From assembly GCF_008632125.1 (NCBI RefSeq), contig NZ_VWRN01000053.1, positions 496,001 to 560,000 of the forward strand: a stretch of 64,000 bases of DNA, given 5' to 3'. The DNA is from Cupriavidus cauae. Its GTDB lineage: Bacteria > Pseudomonadota > Gammaproteobacteria > Burkholderiales > Burkholderiaceae. Shown here piece after piece: positions 34,418 through 44,675 of this stretch (its first letter is position 1; each line of letters opens with the position of its first letter). The translations under genes were made by a program, and so were the position numbers. Under the pieces are notes generated by a model. It made no database searches and was not told the DNA's origin. It was given only the letters and a program-made list of their open reading frames with translations.

Positions 34418-34861
34418 CTAGGCGCCGGCGGCCTCGCCCTGATTGCGTTGCCCGATATCGTGGTGCATCAGCGGATAGCCCCGCTCGCGATATTGGCGAT
34501 AGCGTTCGCGCCCGGCGGCGCGATCGTCGGCGTCGCCGCCGACCACTTCGATCATGCGTTCGAAGCTGGCGAACTGCAGCGGGATCCTCGTATCCAGATT
34601 GATCAGCAGTTCGTGGTGCGGCACCGCGTCGAGCGCGGCGGCCAGCACGATCGGCGTTTCCGCCGCGTGCGGGCTGTCGAGCCCGCAGTGCGGCAGGAAA
34701 TCCAGCGCCGAGAAGGTCCACAGCTGCGCATCGAGCCGCGCCAGCATCGCCGGCTCGGCATGCACCACGATCTTTTGCCCGGCCCCGTAGGCCTTGCGGA
34801 TCAGCCGGCAGACATAGCCGAGCTTGTCCGGCACGTTGCTGTGGAAGTCGATGCGCGTCAT
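34418..34861 (-). CDS. holC: DNA polymerase III chi subunit
   Basis: A 147-residue chi subunit of the clamp-loader complex that links it to SSB. It opens MTRIDFHSNVPDKLGYVCRL, followed by KAYGAGQKIVVHAEP, WTFSALDFLPHC and the ETPIVLAA strand, matching HolC. The C-terminus (GYPLMHHDIGQRNQGEAAGA) is slightly longer than average. It lies 13 bases after pepA on the same strand, a conserved pepA-holC arrangement. Confidence 0.95.
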   Translation of the reverse strand: MTRIDFHSNVPDKLGYVCRLIRKAYGAGQKIVVHAEPAMLARLDAQLWTFSALDFLPHCGLDSPHAAETPIVLAAALDAVPHHELLINLDTRIPLQFASFERMIEVVGGDADDRAAGRERYRQYRERGYPLMHHDIGQRNQGEAAGA

Positions 34862-34874
34862 GGGAGTTGGGAGA

Positions 34875-36431
34875 TCAGCCTGCGCGGTCCATCAGGAATT
34901 GCGTCAGCAGCGGCACCGGGCGGCCCGTGGCGCCCTTGGCCGCGCCGCTCTTCCACGCGGTGCCGGCGATGTCCAGGTGGGCCCAGTCGTACTTGTCGGC
35001 AAAGCGCGCCAGGAAGCAGGCCGCCGTGACGCTGCCGGCCGGACGGCCGCCGATGTTCGCCATGTCGGCGAAGTTGGACTTGAGCTGCTCCTGGTACTCG
35101 TCGTCCAGCGGCATGCGCCACGCGCCGTCCATCGCCTTGCGGCCGGCCTGCACCAGCTGGTCGGCCAGCGCGTCGCTGCGCGCGTACAGGCCGCTGTTGA
35201 CGTGGCCGAGCGCGATGATGCAGGCCCCGGTCAGCGTGGCGACGTCGATCACCGCGGCCGGCTTGAAGCGCTCGACATAGGTCAGCGCGTCGCACAGGAT
35301 CAGGCGGCCCTCGGCATCGGTGTTCAGGATCTCGATGGTCTGGCCCGACATGCTGGTCACCACGTCGCCCGGCTTGGTGGCGGTGCCGCTCGGCATGTTC
35401 TCGCAGGTCGGAACCACGGCGATGACATTGAGCTTCAGCCCCATCTCGGCCACCGCCTGCAGCGTGCCGAGCACCGAGGCGGCGCCGCACATGTCGTACT
35501 TCATTTCGTCCATGCCCTCGCCCGGCTTCAGCGAGATGCCGCCGGTATCGAAGGTGATGCCCTTGCCCACCAGCACCACCGGCGCCTGGCGCGCGCCGCC
35601 GCCGTCGTAGCGCAGCACGATGAACTGCGGCGGCTCGGCGGTGCCCTTGGTGACCGCGAGGAAGGCGCCCATCTTCAGCGCCTCGATCTGCTTGCGGCCC
35701 AGCACCTCGACCTTCAGCTTGAAGCGGCGCGCGATCGAGCGCGCGGTGTCGGCCAGATAGGTCGGCGTGCAGATATTGGAAGGCAGGTTGCCCAGGTCCT
35801 TGGTCAGCTCCATGCCGTTGGCGATCGCCACGCCGCGCACCACGGCCTGGTTCGCGGCCTTGGCCTCGGCCGCATCGACCGCCAGCACGACCTTGCGCAG
35901 GCCCAGGGCCTTGTCGTTGTTCTTGGCGCCGTTGCGCTTGAGTTCGGGATGGCGCTCCAGCAGCCGGTAGCCCGCCTCGCGGATCAGCGTGACGGTGGTG
36001 ATCACGCGCCAGGCGATGTCGCGGGTCGCGCCCTCCGCGCCCTGCCCGGCGGCGCGCGGCGCCGGCTGCGCGAGGCACCACAGGACATTGGCGGCACGCG
36101 TGCCGCTCAACGCACGCAACGCGGTACGCACCGCATCGGCGAATGCCTTGTCGCCGAACTCCGCCTCCTTGCCCAGGCCCACCAGCAGCACGCGGGCGGC
36201 GCCGATGCCGGCGACCTCGTGCAACATCAGCTGCGAATTGCGCTTGCCTTCGAAGTCGCCGAGCTTGATCAATCTAGCCACCAGGCCCCGGGTCGCGGCG
36301 TCCAGCGCCTTGGCGACGCCGTCCAGGCTCTGGCCCTCGAACACACCGACCACCAGGCAGTCGGTCTTGGTCGCCAGGAAACCATTCTGGCCCGCTTTGC
36401 TCAAATCCAGGGCTTTTGTGCTAAATTCCAT
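34875..36431 (-). CDS. pepA: Leucyl aminopeptidase (M17, PepA)
   Basis: A 518-residue cytosolic M17 aminopeptidase with two catalytic metals. The family signature NTDAEGRL is at about 370-377. [26 protein letters not shown] carries the metal and lysine ligands, and [14 protein letters not shown] follows. The start at 36431 has GGAAGGAAG just upstream, and the N-terminal [15 protein letters not shown] is usual for Burkholderiales PepA. A longer frame to 36473 is rejected. It diverges from lptF. Confidence 0.96.
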   Translation of the reverse strand: MEFSTKALDLSKAGQNGFLATKTDCLVVGVFEGQSLDGVAKALDAATRGLVARLIKLGDFEGKRNSQLMLHEVAGIGAARVLLVGLGKEAEFGDKAFADAVRTALRALSGTRAANVLWCLAQPAPRAAGQGAEGATRDIAWRVITTVTLIREAGYRLLERHPELKRNGAKNNDKALGLRKVVLAVDAAEAKAANQAVVRGVAIANGMELTKDLGNLPSNICTPTYLADTARSIARRFKLKVEVLGRKQIEALKMGAFLAVTKGTAEPPQFIVLRYDGGGARQAPVVLVGKGITFDTGGISLKPGEGMDEMKYDMCGAASVLGTLQAVAEMGLKLNVIAVVPTCENMPSGTATKPGDVVTSMSGQTIEILNTDAEGRLILCDALTYVERFKPAAVIDVATLTGACIIALGHVNSGLYARSDALADQLVQAGRKAMDGAWRMPLDDEYQEQLKSNFADMANIGGRPAGSVTAACFLARFADKYDWAHLDIAGTAWKSGAAKGATGRPVPLLTQFLMDRAG

Positions 36432-36618
36432 CGCGCTTCCTTCCAGGGGCTCGTGTAGAACGAAAGCCTCCATTATCCGCGATTTTGCTTCGCGAACTTT
36501 TGGCAGTCACTTCCGCAGCGACTGGCCGCCGCTGGCCTGCAGCGCTGACGCCGTACCCTCCGTCAGCCGCCGGCGTGCGCCGCCGCCGCGCTGGCCGGCA
36601 GCCCGGAACCGACATCGC

Positions 36619-37740
36619 ATGATTTTTCAACAAGCCTTGCGACGCGAGCTCGCCTACACCGCCGGCGCGGTGTTCCTGGTCATGCTGACCTTCATGCTGA
36701 CCTCGCTCGTGATCCGTATTCTCGGCATGGCCGCCACCGGCCGTGCCAGCCCCAACGACGTGCTGATGCTGATCGGCCTGGCCGCGCTCGGCTACCTGGC
36801 GATCCTGCTGTGCGCGACGTTGTTCATCTCCACGCTGATCGTGCTGACGCGCTGGTACAAGGACTCCGAGATGGTGGTCTGGTTCTCGGCCGGCCTGTCC
36901 CTGCGCGACTTCATCAAGCCCGTGCTGCAGTTTGCGGCGCCCTTCGTGATATTGGCGCTGTTCCTGGGCGCCTTCGCCTGGCCCTGGGCCAACCAGCAGA
37001 GCGCGCTGTTCCGCGACCGCTTCCAGCAGCGCGGCGTGCTGTCGATGATCGCCGCCGGCCGCTTCATCGAGCCGGCCAACGGCAATTACGTGCTGTTCAT
37101 CGAGAGCATCGACGGCGATATGCGCCATGCGCGCAATGTCTTCGTGGCCAATGCTGAAGCCGGCAAGGTCGGCGTGGCGCTGGCCCATCAGGGCCAGTTC
37201 GAGACCATGCCCAACGGCGACCGGCTGGTGGTGATGGAGGACGGCCGCCGCTACGCCGGCACCCCGGGCAAGCTGGATTACCGCATCGTCGAGTTCGACC
37301 GTTATGCGGTCAAGGTCGACAGCAAGCCGCCCGAGAGCGACGCCAACCTGCCGGTCAAGAGCCGCGACACCATCGAGCTGCTGCGCAATCCGACCAATGA
37401 AAACCTGGGCGAGCTGATCTGGCGGCTGTCGCTGCCGATCCTGGCCTTCAACTTCGTGCTGATCGCGATCCCGCTGGCCTATGTCAACCCGCGCCTGGGC
37501 CGCTATACGCCGCTGGTGTTCGCCGTGCTGATCTACCTGACCTACAGCAACCTGATCAACCTGTCGCAGGCCTGGGTCCGCTCCGGCTCGCTGCCCTTCG
37601 GGCTCGCCTGGTGGCCGTTCCACCTGCTCGCCTTCCTCGGCGCGGTGATGCTGTTCCGCTACCGCCAGCGTTACAGCCTCGGTGGCTGGCGCGCGGTGTT
37701 CGGGCTGCGCCGCCGCACCGCGCAGGGAGACCTGGCATGA
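36619..37740 (+). CDS. lptF: LPS export permease LptF
   Basis: A 373-residue inner-membrane protein of the YjgP/YjgQ family, part of the LptB2FG complex that extracts lipopolysaccharide. The N-terminal MIFQQALRRELAYTAGAVFLVML begins the first of six membrane helices, and a periplasmic beta-jellyroll domain lies between helices 3 and 4 (about 130-260). SLPILAFNFVLIAIPLAYVNPR starts the C-terminal helices. The TGA overlaps the lptG ATG (ATGA), so the two are translationally coupled. Confidence 0.96.
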   Translation: MIFQQALRRELAYTAGAVFLVMLTFMLTSLVIRILGMAATGRASPNDVLMLIGLAALGYLAILLCATLFISTLIVLTRWYKDSEMVVWFSAGLSLRDFIKPVLQFAAPFVILALFLGAFAWPWANQQSALFRDRFQQRGVLSMIAAGRFIEPANGNYVLFIESIDGDMRHARNVFVANAEAGKVGVALAHQGQFETMPNGDRLVVMEDGRRYAGTPGKLDYRIVEFDRYAVKVDSKPPESDANLPVKSRDTIELLRNPTNENLGELIWRLSLPILAFNFVLIAIPLAYVNPRLGRYTPLVFAVLIYLTYSNLINLSQAWVRSGSLPFGLAWWPFHLLAFLGAVMLFRYRQRYSLGGWRAVFGLRRRTAQGDLA

Positions 37741-38891
37741 GGGTGCTGCACGTCTACGAGCGCTACTTCGGCCGGCTGATCTACGGCGTCTTCGCGTTCA
37801 TCCTGTTCGCGGTGCTGGCGCTGTTCGTGTTCTTCGACATGCTCAACGAGCTGGAGAACGTGACGGCCGGCTACACCTCGCTGGTCGCCTTCTTCCACGT
37901 CGTGCTGCAGGCGCCGACGCGGATCTACGAGGTGCTGCCGATCGCGGCGCTGATCAGCGCGATCTATGTGTTCTCGCAGCTGGCGAGCCAGTCCGAATAC
38001 ACGATCTTCCGCGTGGCCGGTCTCAATACGCGGCAGGCGCTGTTCTCGCTGTTCAAGCTGGCGATTCCGCTGGCGATCGCGACGTTCCTGTTCGGCGAGT
38101 TCATCGGACCCAAGACCGAGCAGTACGCGCAGAAGGTCAAGCTCGATTCGCTGGGTGCGACGGTGTCGTCGGGCTTCCGCTCGGGCGTCTGGGTCAAGGA
38201 CCGCGGCAAGGATCCGGCCACCGGCGGCGAGCTGACCCGCTTCGTCAACGTGGCCGGCCTGAAGCCGGACCAGACCATCAATGGCGTGACGATCTACGAG
38301 TTCGACGGCGACTATCGCCTCAGCGTGATCCGCGTCGCCGAGGAAGGGCGCTACCGCGGCGACCAGTCATGGCAGCTGTCCAAGGTCACGGAAACCCGCT
38401 TCGCCGAAGCGCCGCCGCCGGCCGGCGCGCAGCGCGACGGGCTGGCGCCGGCGTTCCGGGCCGAGCGCAAGAGCTTTCCCGACATGACGATGCATTCGGA
38501 GCTGACGCCGCAGATCCTGTCGGTGCTGCTGGTGACGCCGGAGCGCATGTCGACGCTGGACCTGTTCCGCTATATCCGCCATCTGCGCGACAACAAGCAG
38601 GACACCCAGCGCTACGAGATCGCGTTCTGGAAGAAGGTGGTCTATCCGCTGACGCTGTTCGTGATGATGGCGCTGGCGCTGCCGTTCGCCTATCTGCACG
38701 CACGCGCCGGCGCGGTCGGCATCAAGGTGTTCGGCGGCATCATGCTGGGGCTGTCCTTCCACCTGTCCAACACGCTGTTCTCGCACGTGGGCCTGCTGCA
38801 CACCTGGCCGCCGATCGTTTCCGCGCTGCTGCCCGGCACGCTGTACCTGCTGGTCGCGCTGACCGCGCTGCGCTGGGTCGACCGGCATTGA
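37737..38891 (+). CDS. lptG: LPS export permease LptG
   Basis: A 384-residue paralogue of LptF. It opens MRVLHVYERYFGRLIYGVFAF with the first membrane helix, then YEVLPIAALISAIYVFSQLASQSE and VAGLNTRQAL, a large periplasmic domain, and final helices from WKKVVYPLTLFVMMALALPFAY. It partners LptF and the LptB ATPase. The four-base overlap with lptF and the three-base gap to cbiX suggest one transcript. Confidence 0.96.
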   Translation: MRVLHVYERYFGRLIYGVFAFILFAVLALFVFFDMLNELENVTAGYTSLVAFFHVVLQAPTRIYEVLPIAALISAIYVFSQLASQSEYTIFRVAGLNTRQALFSLFKLAIPLAIATFLFGEFIGPKTEQYAQKVKLDSLGATVSSGFRSGVWVKDRGKDPATGGELTRFVNVAGLKPDQTINGVTIYEFDGDYRLSVIRVAEEGRYRGDQSWQLSKVTETRFAEAPPPAGAQRDGLAPAFRAERKSFPDMTMHSELTPQILSVLLVTPERMSTLDLFRYIRHLRDNKQDTQRYEIAFWKKVVYPLTLFVMMALALPFAYLHARAGAVGIKVFGGIMLGLSFHLSNTLFSHVGLLHTWPPIVSALLPGTLYLLVALTALRWVDRH

Positions 38892-38894
38892 GCG

Positions 38895-39416
38895 ATGGCC
38901 TCGGGCGCCGACCTGCCCAGCGACAAGCCGGCCCGCCAGGCGCTGGTGCTGTTCGCCCACGGCGCGCGCGATGCGCGCTGGCGCGAGCCGTTCGACCGGC
39001 TGCATGCGCGACTGACCGCGATGCTGCCCGATTGCGCGGTCCGGCTGGCCTTTCTTGAACTGATGACGCCGAACCTGCCCGACACGCTGACGCAACTGGC
39101 CGCGCAGCAGATCGACGACATCCTGGTGGTGCCGGTGTTTTTCGGCCAGGGCGGCCATCTGCGCCGCGACCTGCCGGCGCTGCTCGACGATTGCCGCGCG
39201 CGGCTGGCCGGCATCCGGATCCGCAGCGCGGCGGCGGTCGGCGAGGCCGACAGCGTGCTCGACGCGATCGCCGCCTATTGCGCGGCCGCGCTCGCCGGCG
39301 CGGCGGGCGATGGTTCTGCCAACGATACCGCCAGCGATTCCGCCAACGCCTCCGCCGGCGATTGCGCCGACGGTCCCGCCGACGCGTCCACCAACCCCTC
39401 CGCCGGCAAGAACTGA
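38895..39416 (+). CDS. cbiX: CbiX/SirB-like sirohydrochlorin chelatase
   Basis: A 173-residue small CbiX-type chelatase. ALVLFAHGARDARWREPFDRL carries the active-site histidine, and LVVPVFFGQGGHLRRDLP the second. Members insert cobalt or Fe2+ into sirohydrochlorin; the short form is common in Burkholderiales. The core ends near residue 133. The remaining 40 residues are a Ser/Ala/Asp/Asn tail (GSANDTASDSANASAGD) from imprecise gcc/gat repeats and probably disordered. It begins three bases after lptG, outside the cobalamin operon. Confidence 0.85.
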   Translation: MASGADLPSDKPARQALVLFAHGARDARWREPFDRLHARLTAMLPDCAVRLAFLELMTPNLPDTLTQLAAQQIDDILVVPVFFGQGGHLRRDLPALLDDCRARLAGIRIRSAAAVGEADSVLDAIAAYCAAALAGAAGDGSANDTASDSANASAGDCADGPADASTNPSAGKN

Positions 39417-39426
39417 CGCCGCGGCA

Positions 39427-40194
39427 TCATCGCGTCGCCACGATGAACAGCCGCGGAAACGGCAGCAGCACCACCCCATCGACCTGTGCCGGATAGGCTT
39501 CGGCGATCGCCGCCGTGTAGCGCGCGAGAAACGCCTCCCGCTGCCCGGCGTCCAGCGGCTCCAGGAAAGGCCGCAGACCCGTTCCCTTCAGCCATTCGAC
39601 CACGGCCGGCGCGCCCGCCAGCGTGTGGTGATACGTCGTGCGCCAGATATCGACGCGGGCACAGTGGGGCCGCAGCAGGTCGTAGTACCAGCCCGCCGGC
39701 GGCAGCGTGGTGCGCGCGGCCGCGGCCTGCGACAGCGCCTGCGCCCACGGACCGTCCCCCGCGACCTCGCGCATCAGCCGATGGGTCGGCTGATCGAGGT
39801 TGTCGGGCATCTGCACGGCCAGGCTGCCGCCCGGCGCAAGGCGCTGGGCCAGCGACGGGAACAGCCCGGCATGGTCCGGCACCCATTGCAGCGCGGCGTT
39901 GGCGAGTACCAGATCGTACGGCCCCGGATCGCGCCAGGCGCTGATATCGCCGAGCTGGAACTCGAACTGCGGCAGCCGCTTCCGGGCGGCGTCGATCATG
40001 TCCTGCGAGCTGTCGAGGCCGACGATCCGCGCGTCGGGATAGCGCGCGGCCAGCACCTCGGTCGAATTGCCGGGGCCGCAGCCCAAGTCGATCGCGCTGC
40101 GAACGGTTTGCGTCGGCACGGCGGCGATCAGCTCGCGCGCCGGGCGCGTTCTCTCGTCTTCGAATTGCAGGTATTGGCTGGAGGACCATGTCAT
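39427..40194 (-). CDS. tam: Trans-aconitate 2-methyltransferase-like SAM methyltransferase
   Basis: A 255-residue class I methyltransferase. The SAM-binding motif is [11 protein letters not shown] (about 36-46), followed by the acidic motif [19 protein letters not shown] and [37 protein letters not shown] at the start and the overall length match Tam, which methylates trans-aconitate. The ATG at 40194 is chosen since the upstream frame is long and unlike the family. It converges with cbiX. Confidence 0.88.
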   Translation of the reverse strand: MTWSSSQYLQFEDERTRPARELIAAVPTQTVRSAIDLGCGPGNSTEVLAARYPDARIVGLDSSQDMIDAARKRLPQFEFQLGDISAWRDPGPYDLVLANAALQWVPDHAGLFPSLAQRLAPGGSLAVQMPDNLDQPTHRLMREVAGDGPWAQALSQAAAARTTLPPAGWYYDLLRPHCARVDIWRTTYHHTLAGAPAVVEWLKGTGLRPFLEPLDAGQREAFLARYTAAIAEAYPAQVDGVVLLPFPRLFIVATR

Positions 40195-40400
40195 GGCGGC
40201 GGGCTCCGTGTGGCTTGGCGGTCGAAGAATGCCGCAACGATACACCTGGCGCCTCGCGTTCGCATGCGGCGCCAGCGGGGACGGCGGCCTCGCCGGAGCC
40301 CCAATGGCCCAAAGCCCCAAAGCACCAGGGGCCTCCAGGCCCCCGCCAGCCCGCCCTGCCCGCTGCTGGCATAATCGCCAGCAAAAAACCAGGGAACACC

Positions 40401-41123
40401 ATGACCACAACCCGCGCCGCGCCCCGTACCGGACGCGTTTACCGCTACTACGATCTGGTGATGGTGGCCTTCGTCACCGTGCTGTTGTGCTCGAACCTGA
40501 TCGGCGCGGCCAAGGCGGCGCAGGTCACGCTGCCCTGGATCGGGCCAGTGACCTTCGGCGCCGGCGTGCTGTTCTTCCCGGTCTCGTACATCTTCGGCGA
40601 CGTGCTGACCGAGGTCTACGGCTATGGCCGCGACCGGCGCGTGGTGTGGGCCGGCTTCGCGGCGCTGGCCTTCGCGACCTTCATGAGCCTGGTGGTGCTG
40701 TCGATGCCGGTGGCGCCGTTCATGGCCGACTATCAGAAGAGCCTGGAGGACGTGTTCGGCAATACCTGGCGCATCGCGCTGGGCTCGCTGATCGCCTTCT
40801 GCTGCGGCAGCTTCACCAACAGCTACGTGCTGGCCAAGATGAAGCTGTGGACGCGCGGCCGCTGGCTGTGGACGCGCACGATCGGCTCGACGCTGGCCGG
40901 CGAGCTGGTCGACTCGTCGCTGTTCTACGTGATCGCGTTCTACGGCATCTGGCCGCTGGAGAAGGTGGTGCAGGTGGCGGTCGCGCAGTACGTGCTGAAG
41001 ACAGGCTGGGAGGTCGTGATGACGCCGGTCACCTATCGCGTGGTGGCCTTCCTGAAGCGTGCCGAGGACGAGGACTGGTACGACCGCGATACCGACTTCA
41101 CGCCGTTCCGGTTGCGGGTATAG
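40401..41123 (+). CDS. YhhQ-family queuosine-precursor transporter
   Basis: A 240-residue inner-membrane protein with six hydrophobic helices. [26 protein letters not shown] is the YhhQ/VUT family signature, and [19 protein letters not shown] carries the second conserved acidic motif. YhhQ imports 7-cyano-7-deazaguanine for tRNA queuosine. The start ATG at 40401 is followed by a short basic segment before the first helix. It is monocistronic; the 205 bases upstream have no recognisable feature beyond a C-rich tract. Confidence 0.9.
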   Translation: MTTTRAAPRTGRVYRYYDLVMVAFVTVLLCSNLIGAAKAAQVTLPWIGPVTFGAGVLFFPVSYIFGDVLTEVYGYGRDRRVVWAGFAALAFATFMSLVVLSMPVAPFMADYQKSLEDVFGNTWRIALGSLIAFCCGSFTNSYVLAKMKLWTRGRWLWTRTIGSTLAGELVDSSLFYVIAFYGIWPLEKVVQVAVAQYVLKTGWEVVMTPVTYRVVAFLKRAEDEDWYDRDTDFTPFRLRV

Positions 41124-41179
41124 CGTGGGAGATTGCGCTCGGCAATAACGCCGCGGCACAGCGCTGGAAGTTGCGCTCC

Positions 41180-41255
41180 GGAATAGCGCCGCGGAATAAC
41201 GCCGGGGAATAGCGCCGGGGAATAGCGCCGGGGAATAGCGCCGGAGGATAGCGCC
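41180..41255. repeat. Tandem ggaatagcgccgg 13-bp repeats
   Basis: Five to six near-perfect copies, including three identical ones, fill the gap between two convergent genes. Confidence 0.92.
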
Positions 41256-41279
41256 GACCGGAATCGGCGCTGCCGTAAG

Positions 41280-41957
41280 TCACGGCACGCGCCGATCGAC
41301 CTCGTCCAGCGTCAGCGTGGCCAGGTGGCTGACGTCGGCCCACTGCGCCACGGTCAGCCGATGGCTGTCGCTGCGCAGGCGATTGACGCTGGCATTGAGC
41401 AGCTCGTGCTCGCGCGGCGCTTCCAGCGTCATGCCGGTGGCCTCGCGATACAGGCAGTCGAGCACGCCGCCGTGCGCGACCAGCGCGATGCGCTCGCCCG
41501 GATGACGGCGCACCAGCGCCAGCACGACCTCGACCGCGCGCTCGTGGAAATCGCGCAGCGACTCGCCCTGCGGCGGCGCGTAGTCCGGCACGCGCGCCTG
41601 CCAGCGGGCGAAGTCCTCCGGCCGCTGCTGCGCGACCTCGGCATAGGTCATGCCCTCGAGCGTGCCGTAGCAGCGCTCGCGCAGGCGCGGCTCCGACTGT
41701 ACCGGCACGCCCAGCGCTTCGGACAGCGGCGCCGCGGTCTGCATCGCGCGCGACAGGTCGCTCGAATAGATCGCGTCGACCGGTTCGCCCGCCAGCGAAC
41801 TGGCCAGCGCGCGTGCCTGCGCGTGGCCGGTATCGTTCAGCGGGATATCGAGCTGCCCCTGCAGCCGCCGTTCGCGGTTCCAGGCCGTTTCGCCGTGTCG
41901 GATCACGATCAGATGGGTGATGGCCAGCAGCGACTGCGGCCCGGGCGTGAACGTCAT
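41280..41957 (-). CDS. Histidine phosphatase (phosphoglycerate mutase-like)
   Basis: A 225-residue cofactor-dependent phosphoglycerate-mutase-fold phosphatase. The active-site RHGE is at residues 20-23 (VIRHGETAWNRERRLQGQ), with SSDLSRAMQTAAPL, ERCYGTLEGMTY and the second histidine in LVAHGGVLD (near 159). It resembles GpmB/YhfR-type phosphatases of broad specificity rather than a glycolytic mutase. Substrate unknown. It is 60 bases after a PEBP gene on the same strand. Confidence 0.9.
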   Translation of the reverse strand: MTFTPGPQSLLAITHLIVIRHGETAWNRERRLQGQLDIPLNDTGHAQARALASSLAGEPVDAIYSSDLSRAMQTAAPLSEALGVPVQSEPRLRERCYGTLEGMTYAEVAQQRPEDFARWQARVPDYAPPQGESLRDFHERAVEVVLALVRRHPGERIALVAHGGVLDCLYREATGMTLEAPREHELLNASVNRLRSDSHRLTVAQWADVSHLATLTLDEVDRRVP

Positions 41958-42017
41958 GCCGTTTCCTTCGCGCGCGCCGGGTGCGCGCTTTTTCTTGGTG
42001 TTGGGGCTGCGGCGGCG

Positions 42018-42680
42018 TCAGCCGGCCGACTGCTTCGCCGCCAGTTTGGGGTTCAGGGTATAGGTGCCGGTCAGGCTGGCCTGATCGAGCACGTGGCCTT
42101 CGATCGCCTCGCGCACCTGCGCGCCGGTGAAGCGGCCCTCGAGCGGCAGGCGGTCCAGATCCAGCGCATAGATCGTGAACACGTAGTGGTGCACGATCGC
42201 GTCGTTCCACGGCGGGCACGGGCCGTCGTAGCCGTAGTAGTCGCCCGCCATGTCCTTGTCGCCGGCGAACCAGCTGGTGTAGTCGTTGACGCCGTGGCGC
42301 AGGCCGCCCGCGGCCGCGGTGCCGCCGGTCGCCTCCGGACCGGGCTTGCCGCGCGCGATCACGCCGTCGCTGTGCGAGCCGGCCGAGATCGTCGTCAGGC
42401 CCGGCGGGATGTCGACCAGCACCCAGTGGAAGAAGTCCACGCGCGGCAGGCTGGCCGGGACTTCGCGGCCTTCCTGGTTGACGTCGTCGCCGCGGCTGGG
42501 CACGTCGCGATCGTGGCAGATCAGCACGAACGAGCGCGTGCCCGAGGGCGCGCCTTCCCAGTGCAGGTCCGGATTGCGGTTGCCGGACAGCGTGATGTGG
42601 TTGGCGGCATCCGGCACGGCAAAGGCGAACTCGCCGGGAATCGGCGCCATGTCGGCAAAGGCGTTGCTCCAGAGTCTCAT
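42018..42680 (-). CDS. YbhB/YbcL-family (PEBP) protein
   Basis: A 220-residue phosphatidylethanolamine-binding-protein-fold protein. SGNRNPDLHWEGAPSGTRSFVLICHDRDVP is the characteristic ligand-pocket segment, with FFHWVLVDIPPG and YGYDGPCPPWNDAIVHHYVFTIYAL completing it. No signal peptide is present. Function of bacterial members is poorly known. It is the third gene in a minus-strand run tyrS-dtd-PEBP-phosphatase. Confidence 0.92.
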   Translation of the reverse strand: MRLWSNAFADMAPIPGEFAFAVPDAANHITLSGNRNPDLHWEGAPSGTRSFVLICHDRDVPSRGDDVNQEGREVPASLPRVDFFHWVLVDIPPGLTTISAGSHSDGVIARGKPGPEATGGTAAAGGLRHGVNDYTSWFAGDKDMAGDYYGYDGPCPPWNDAIVHHYVFTIYALDLDRLPLEGRFTGAQVREAIEGHVLDQASLTGTYTLNPKLAAKQSAG

Positions 42681-42696
42681 GCTTGTCTCCTTGCGC

Positions 42697-43209
42697 TCAA
42701 GGGTTGGCCGCGCGGGGCGGCGTGGATGACGGGGACGGGGACGGCGGCGACGGTGGCGGCACCCGCAGCCAGAACGTGACCGGGCCGTCGTTGACCAGGC
42801 TGACCTGCATCATCGCGCCGAACTCCCCGGTCTGCACCTCGGGATGCGCGGCGCGCGCGCGGGCGACGAAATGCTCGTACAGGCGGCGGCCGTCCTCGGG
42901 CGAGGCCGCCGGCGTGAAGCTGGGCCGCGTGCCACTGTTGGTATCGGCGGCCAGCGTGAACTGCGACACCACCAGCAGGCCGCCTGGCGTGCCCTTGCCG
43001 TCGATGTCGCGCACCGGCAGGTTCATCTTGCCGGCGGCGTCCGAGAACACCCGATAGCCGAGCAGCTTGGCCAGCAGGCGCTCGGCCTCGCTCTCGGTGT
43101 CGCCGCGTTCGGCGCAGACCAGCGCCAGCAGGCCGGCACCGATCTCGCCGGTGACCCGGCCATCGACCGTCACGCTGGCTCGCGCCACGCGCTGGATCAA
43201 CGCAATCAT
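42697..43209 (-). CDS. dtd: D-aminoacyl-tRNA deacylase
   Basis: A 170-residue Dtd that hydrolyses D-aminoacyl-tRNA, protecting translation from D-amino acids. [16 protein letters not shown] begins the protein, the active-site SQFTLAAD is at about 78-85 and the chiral-proofreading Gly-cisPro motif is in NDGPVTFWL near 145. The usual family length is about 145-150. Here a Pro/Ser-rich tail ([15 protein letters not shown]) adds about 20 residues. It follows tyrS by 10 bases, and TyrRS is known to mischarge D-tyrosine, so the pairing makes sense. Confidence 0.95.
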   Translation of the reverse strand: MIALIQRVARASVTVDGRVTGEIGAGLLALVCAERGDTESEAERLLAKLLGYRVFSDAAGKMNLPVRDIDGKGTPGGLLVVSQFTLAADTNSGTRPSFTPAASPEDGRRLYEHFVARARAAHPEVQTGEFGAMMQVSLVNDGPVTFWLRVPPPSPPSPSPSSTPPRAANP

Positions 43210-43219
43210 CGGGGCCGCC

Positions 43220-44461
43220 TCAGGACAGCGTCACGCGCGCGAAACGGCGCTTGCCGACCTGGACCACATAGGTGCCGGCCTCGACCTTCAGCGCCTTGTC
43301 GCTGATCTGGGTGCCATCGATGCGCACGCCGCCCTGCTCGATATTGCGGTTGGCCTCGGACGACGACGGCACCAGGTTGGCCTGCTTGAGCAGCTGCGCG
43401 ATGCCCAGCGGCGCGCCGGACAGGCTGACTTCGGGGATGTCGTCGGGCACGCCGCCGCGGGCGCGGTGGTTGAAGTCCTCCAGCGCCTTGCCGGCATCGG
43501 CCGCGCTGTGGAAGCGCGTGACGATCTCCTGCGCCAGCATCACCTTGCAGTCGCGCGGGTTGCGGCCGAGCGCCACTTCCTGCTTCATCAGGTCGATCTC
43601 GGACATCGGGCGGAACGACAGCAATTCGTAGTAGCGCCACATCAGGTCGTCCGAGATACTCATCAGCTTGCCGAACATCTCGCTGGGCGGCTCGGTCACG
43701 CCGACGTAGTTGCCCTTGGACTTGGACATCTTCTCGACGCCGTCCAGGCCGACCAGCAGCGGCATGGTCAGGATGCACTGCGGCTCCTGGCCGTATTCCT
43801 TCTGCAGCTCGCGGCCGACCAGCAGATTGAACTTCTGGTCGGTACCGCCGAGCTCCAGATCGGACTTCAATGCAACTGAGTCGTAGCCCTGCATCAGCGG
43901 GTAAAGGAACTCATGGACCGAAATCGGAATCCCAGACCGGTAGCGCTTGGTGAAGTCGTCGCGCTCCATCATGCGGGCGACGGTGTACTTCGCGGCGAGC
44001 TGGATCATGCCGCGCGCGCCCAACGGGTCGCACCACTCGCTGTTGTAGCGGATCTCGGTCCTGGACGGGTCGAGCACCAGGCTGGCCTGGCGGTAATAGG
44101 TCTGCGCGTTGGCTTCGATCTGTTCGCGCGTCAGCGGCGGCCGGGTGCTGTTGCGGCCGGACGGATCGCCGATGGTCGAAGTGAAGTCGCCGATCAGGAA
44201 GATCACGTGATGGCCGAGGTCCTGCAGCTGGCGCATCTTGTTGAGCACGACCGTGTGGCCGATGTGGATGTCCGGCGCGGTCGGATCCAGGCCCAGCTTG
44301 ATCCGCAACGGCACGCCGGTCGCTTCGCTACGCGCCAGCTTCTGCAGCCATTCGGATTCGATCAGCAGTTCGTCGCAGCCGCGCTTGGACACTTCCAGCG
44401 CGTGCATCACGGACGGTGTCAGGGGATAGGAGGTCGCGGCGCCGGAGGATACGTCGGTCAT
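43220..44461 (-). CDS. tyrS: Tyrosyl-tRNA synthetase
   Basis: A 413-residue class I aminoacyl-tRNA synthetase. HIGH is at 66-69 (DIHIGHT), the tyrosine and ATP pocket includes [31 protein letters not shown] recognises substrate, and KMSKS lies near 243 ([14 protein letters not shown]). A C-terminal S4 RNA-binding domain starts about residue 345 ([29 protein letters not shown]). Size and motifs fit the TyrZ-like subtype of proteobacteria. It is divergent from the M23 peptidase gene. Confidence 0.97.
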   Translation of the reverse strand: MTDVSSGAATSYPLTPSVMHALEVSKRGCDELLIESEWLQKLARSEATGVPLRIKLGLDPTAPDIHIGHTVVLNKMRQLQDLGHHVIFLIGDFTSTIGDPSGRNSTRPPLTREQIEANAQTYYRQASLVLDPSRTEIRYNSEWCDPLGARGMIQLAAKYTVARMMERDDFTKRYRSGIPISVHEFLYPLMQGYDSVALKSDLELGGTDQKFNLLVGRELQKEYGQEPQCILTMPLLVGLDGVEKMSKSKGNYVGVTEPPSEMFGKLMSISDDLMWRYYELLSFRPMSEIDLMKQEVALGRNPRDCKVMLAQEIVTRFHSAADAGKALEDFNHRARGGVPDDIPEVSLSGAPLGIAQLLKQANLVPSSSEANRNIEQGGVRIDGTQISDKALKVEAGTYVVQVGKRRFARVTLS

Positions 44462-44513
44462 GACTTAAGTCGTTGAAAAACATGAACATTCGGGCGGACA
44501 CCGGGGAAGTTTT

Positions 44514-44522
44514 TGGTATAAT
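44514..44522 (+). promoter_or_regulatory. Extended -10 promoter for the M23 peptidase gene
   Basis: TGGTATAAT combines a consensus TATAAT (44517-44522) with the upstream TGN of extended -10 promoters. A weak -35 (CGGACA) is 16 bases upstream. The leader to the ATG is about 145 bases. Confidence 0.7.
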
Positions 44523-44675
44523 CCGCCGATTCGGCCGGCCGGGAGCCATCCCGTAGGCCAACCGCCATTGTAGGCGGCAAACGAAAGACAGCCCGCGCCG
44601 CACCTCGGGGGAGGAAGGCAGACACGCACAGATCGTCGCGGCAGCGGAGCCCGAACCAAGGCAGAATTTTACGTG

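Noticed and set aside
40195-40410. Longer start for the Tam-like methyltransferase at 40410
   Set aside because: The added 72 residues are unlike the family and overlap the start of the divergent transporter gene; 40194 gives the usual length.
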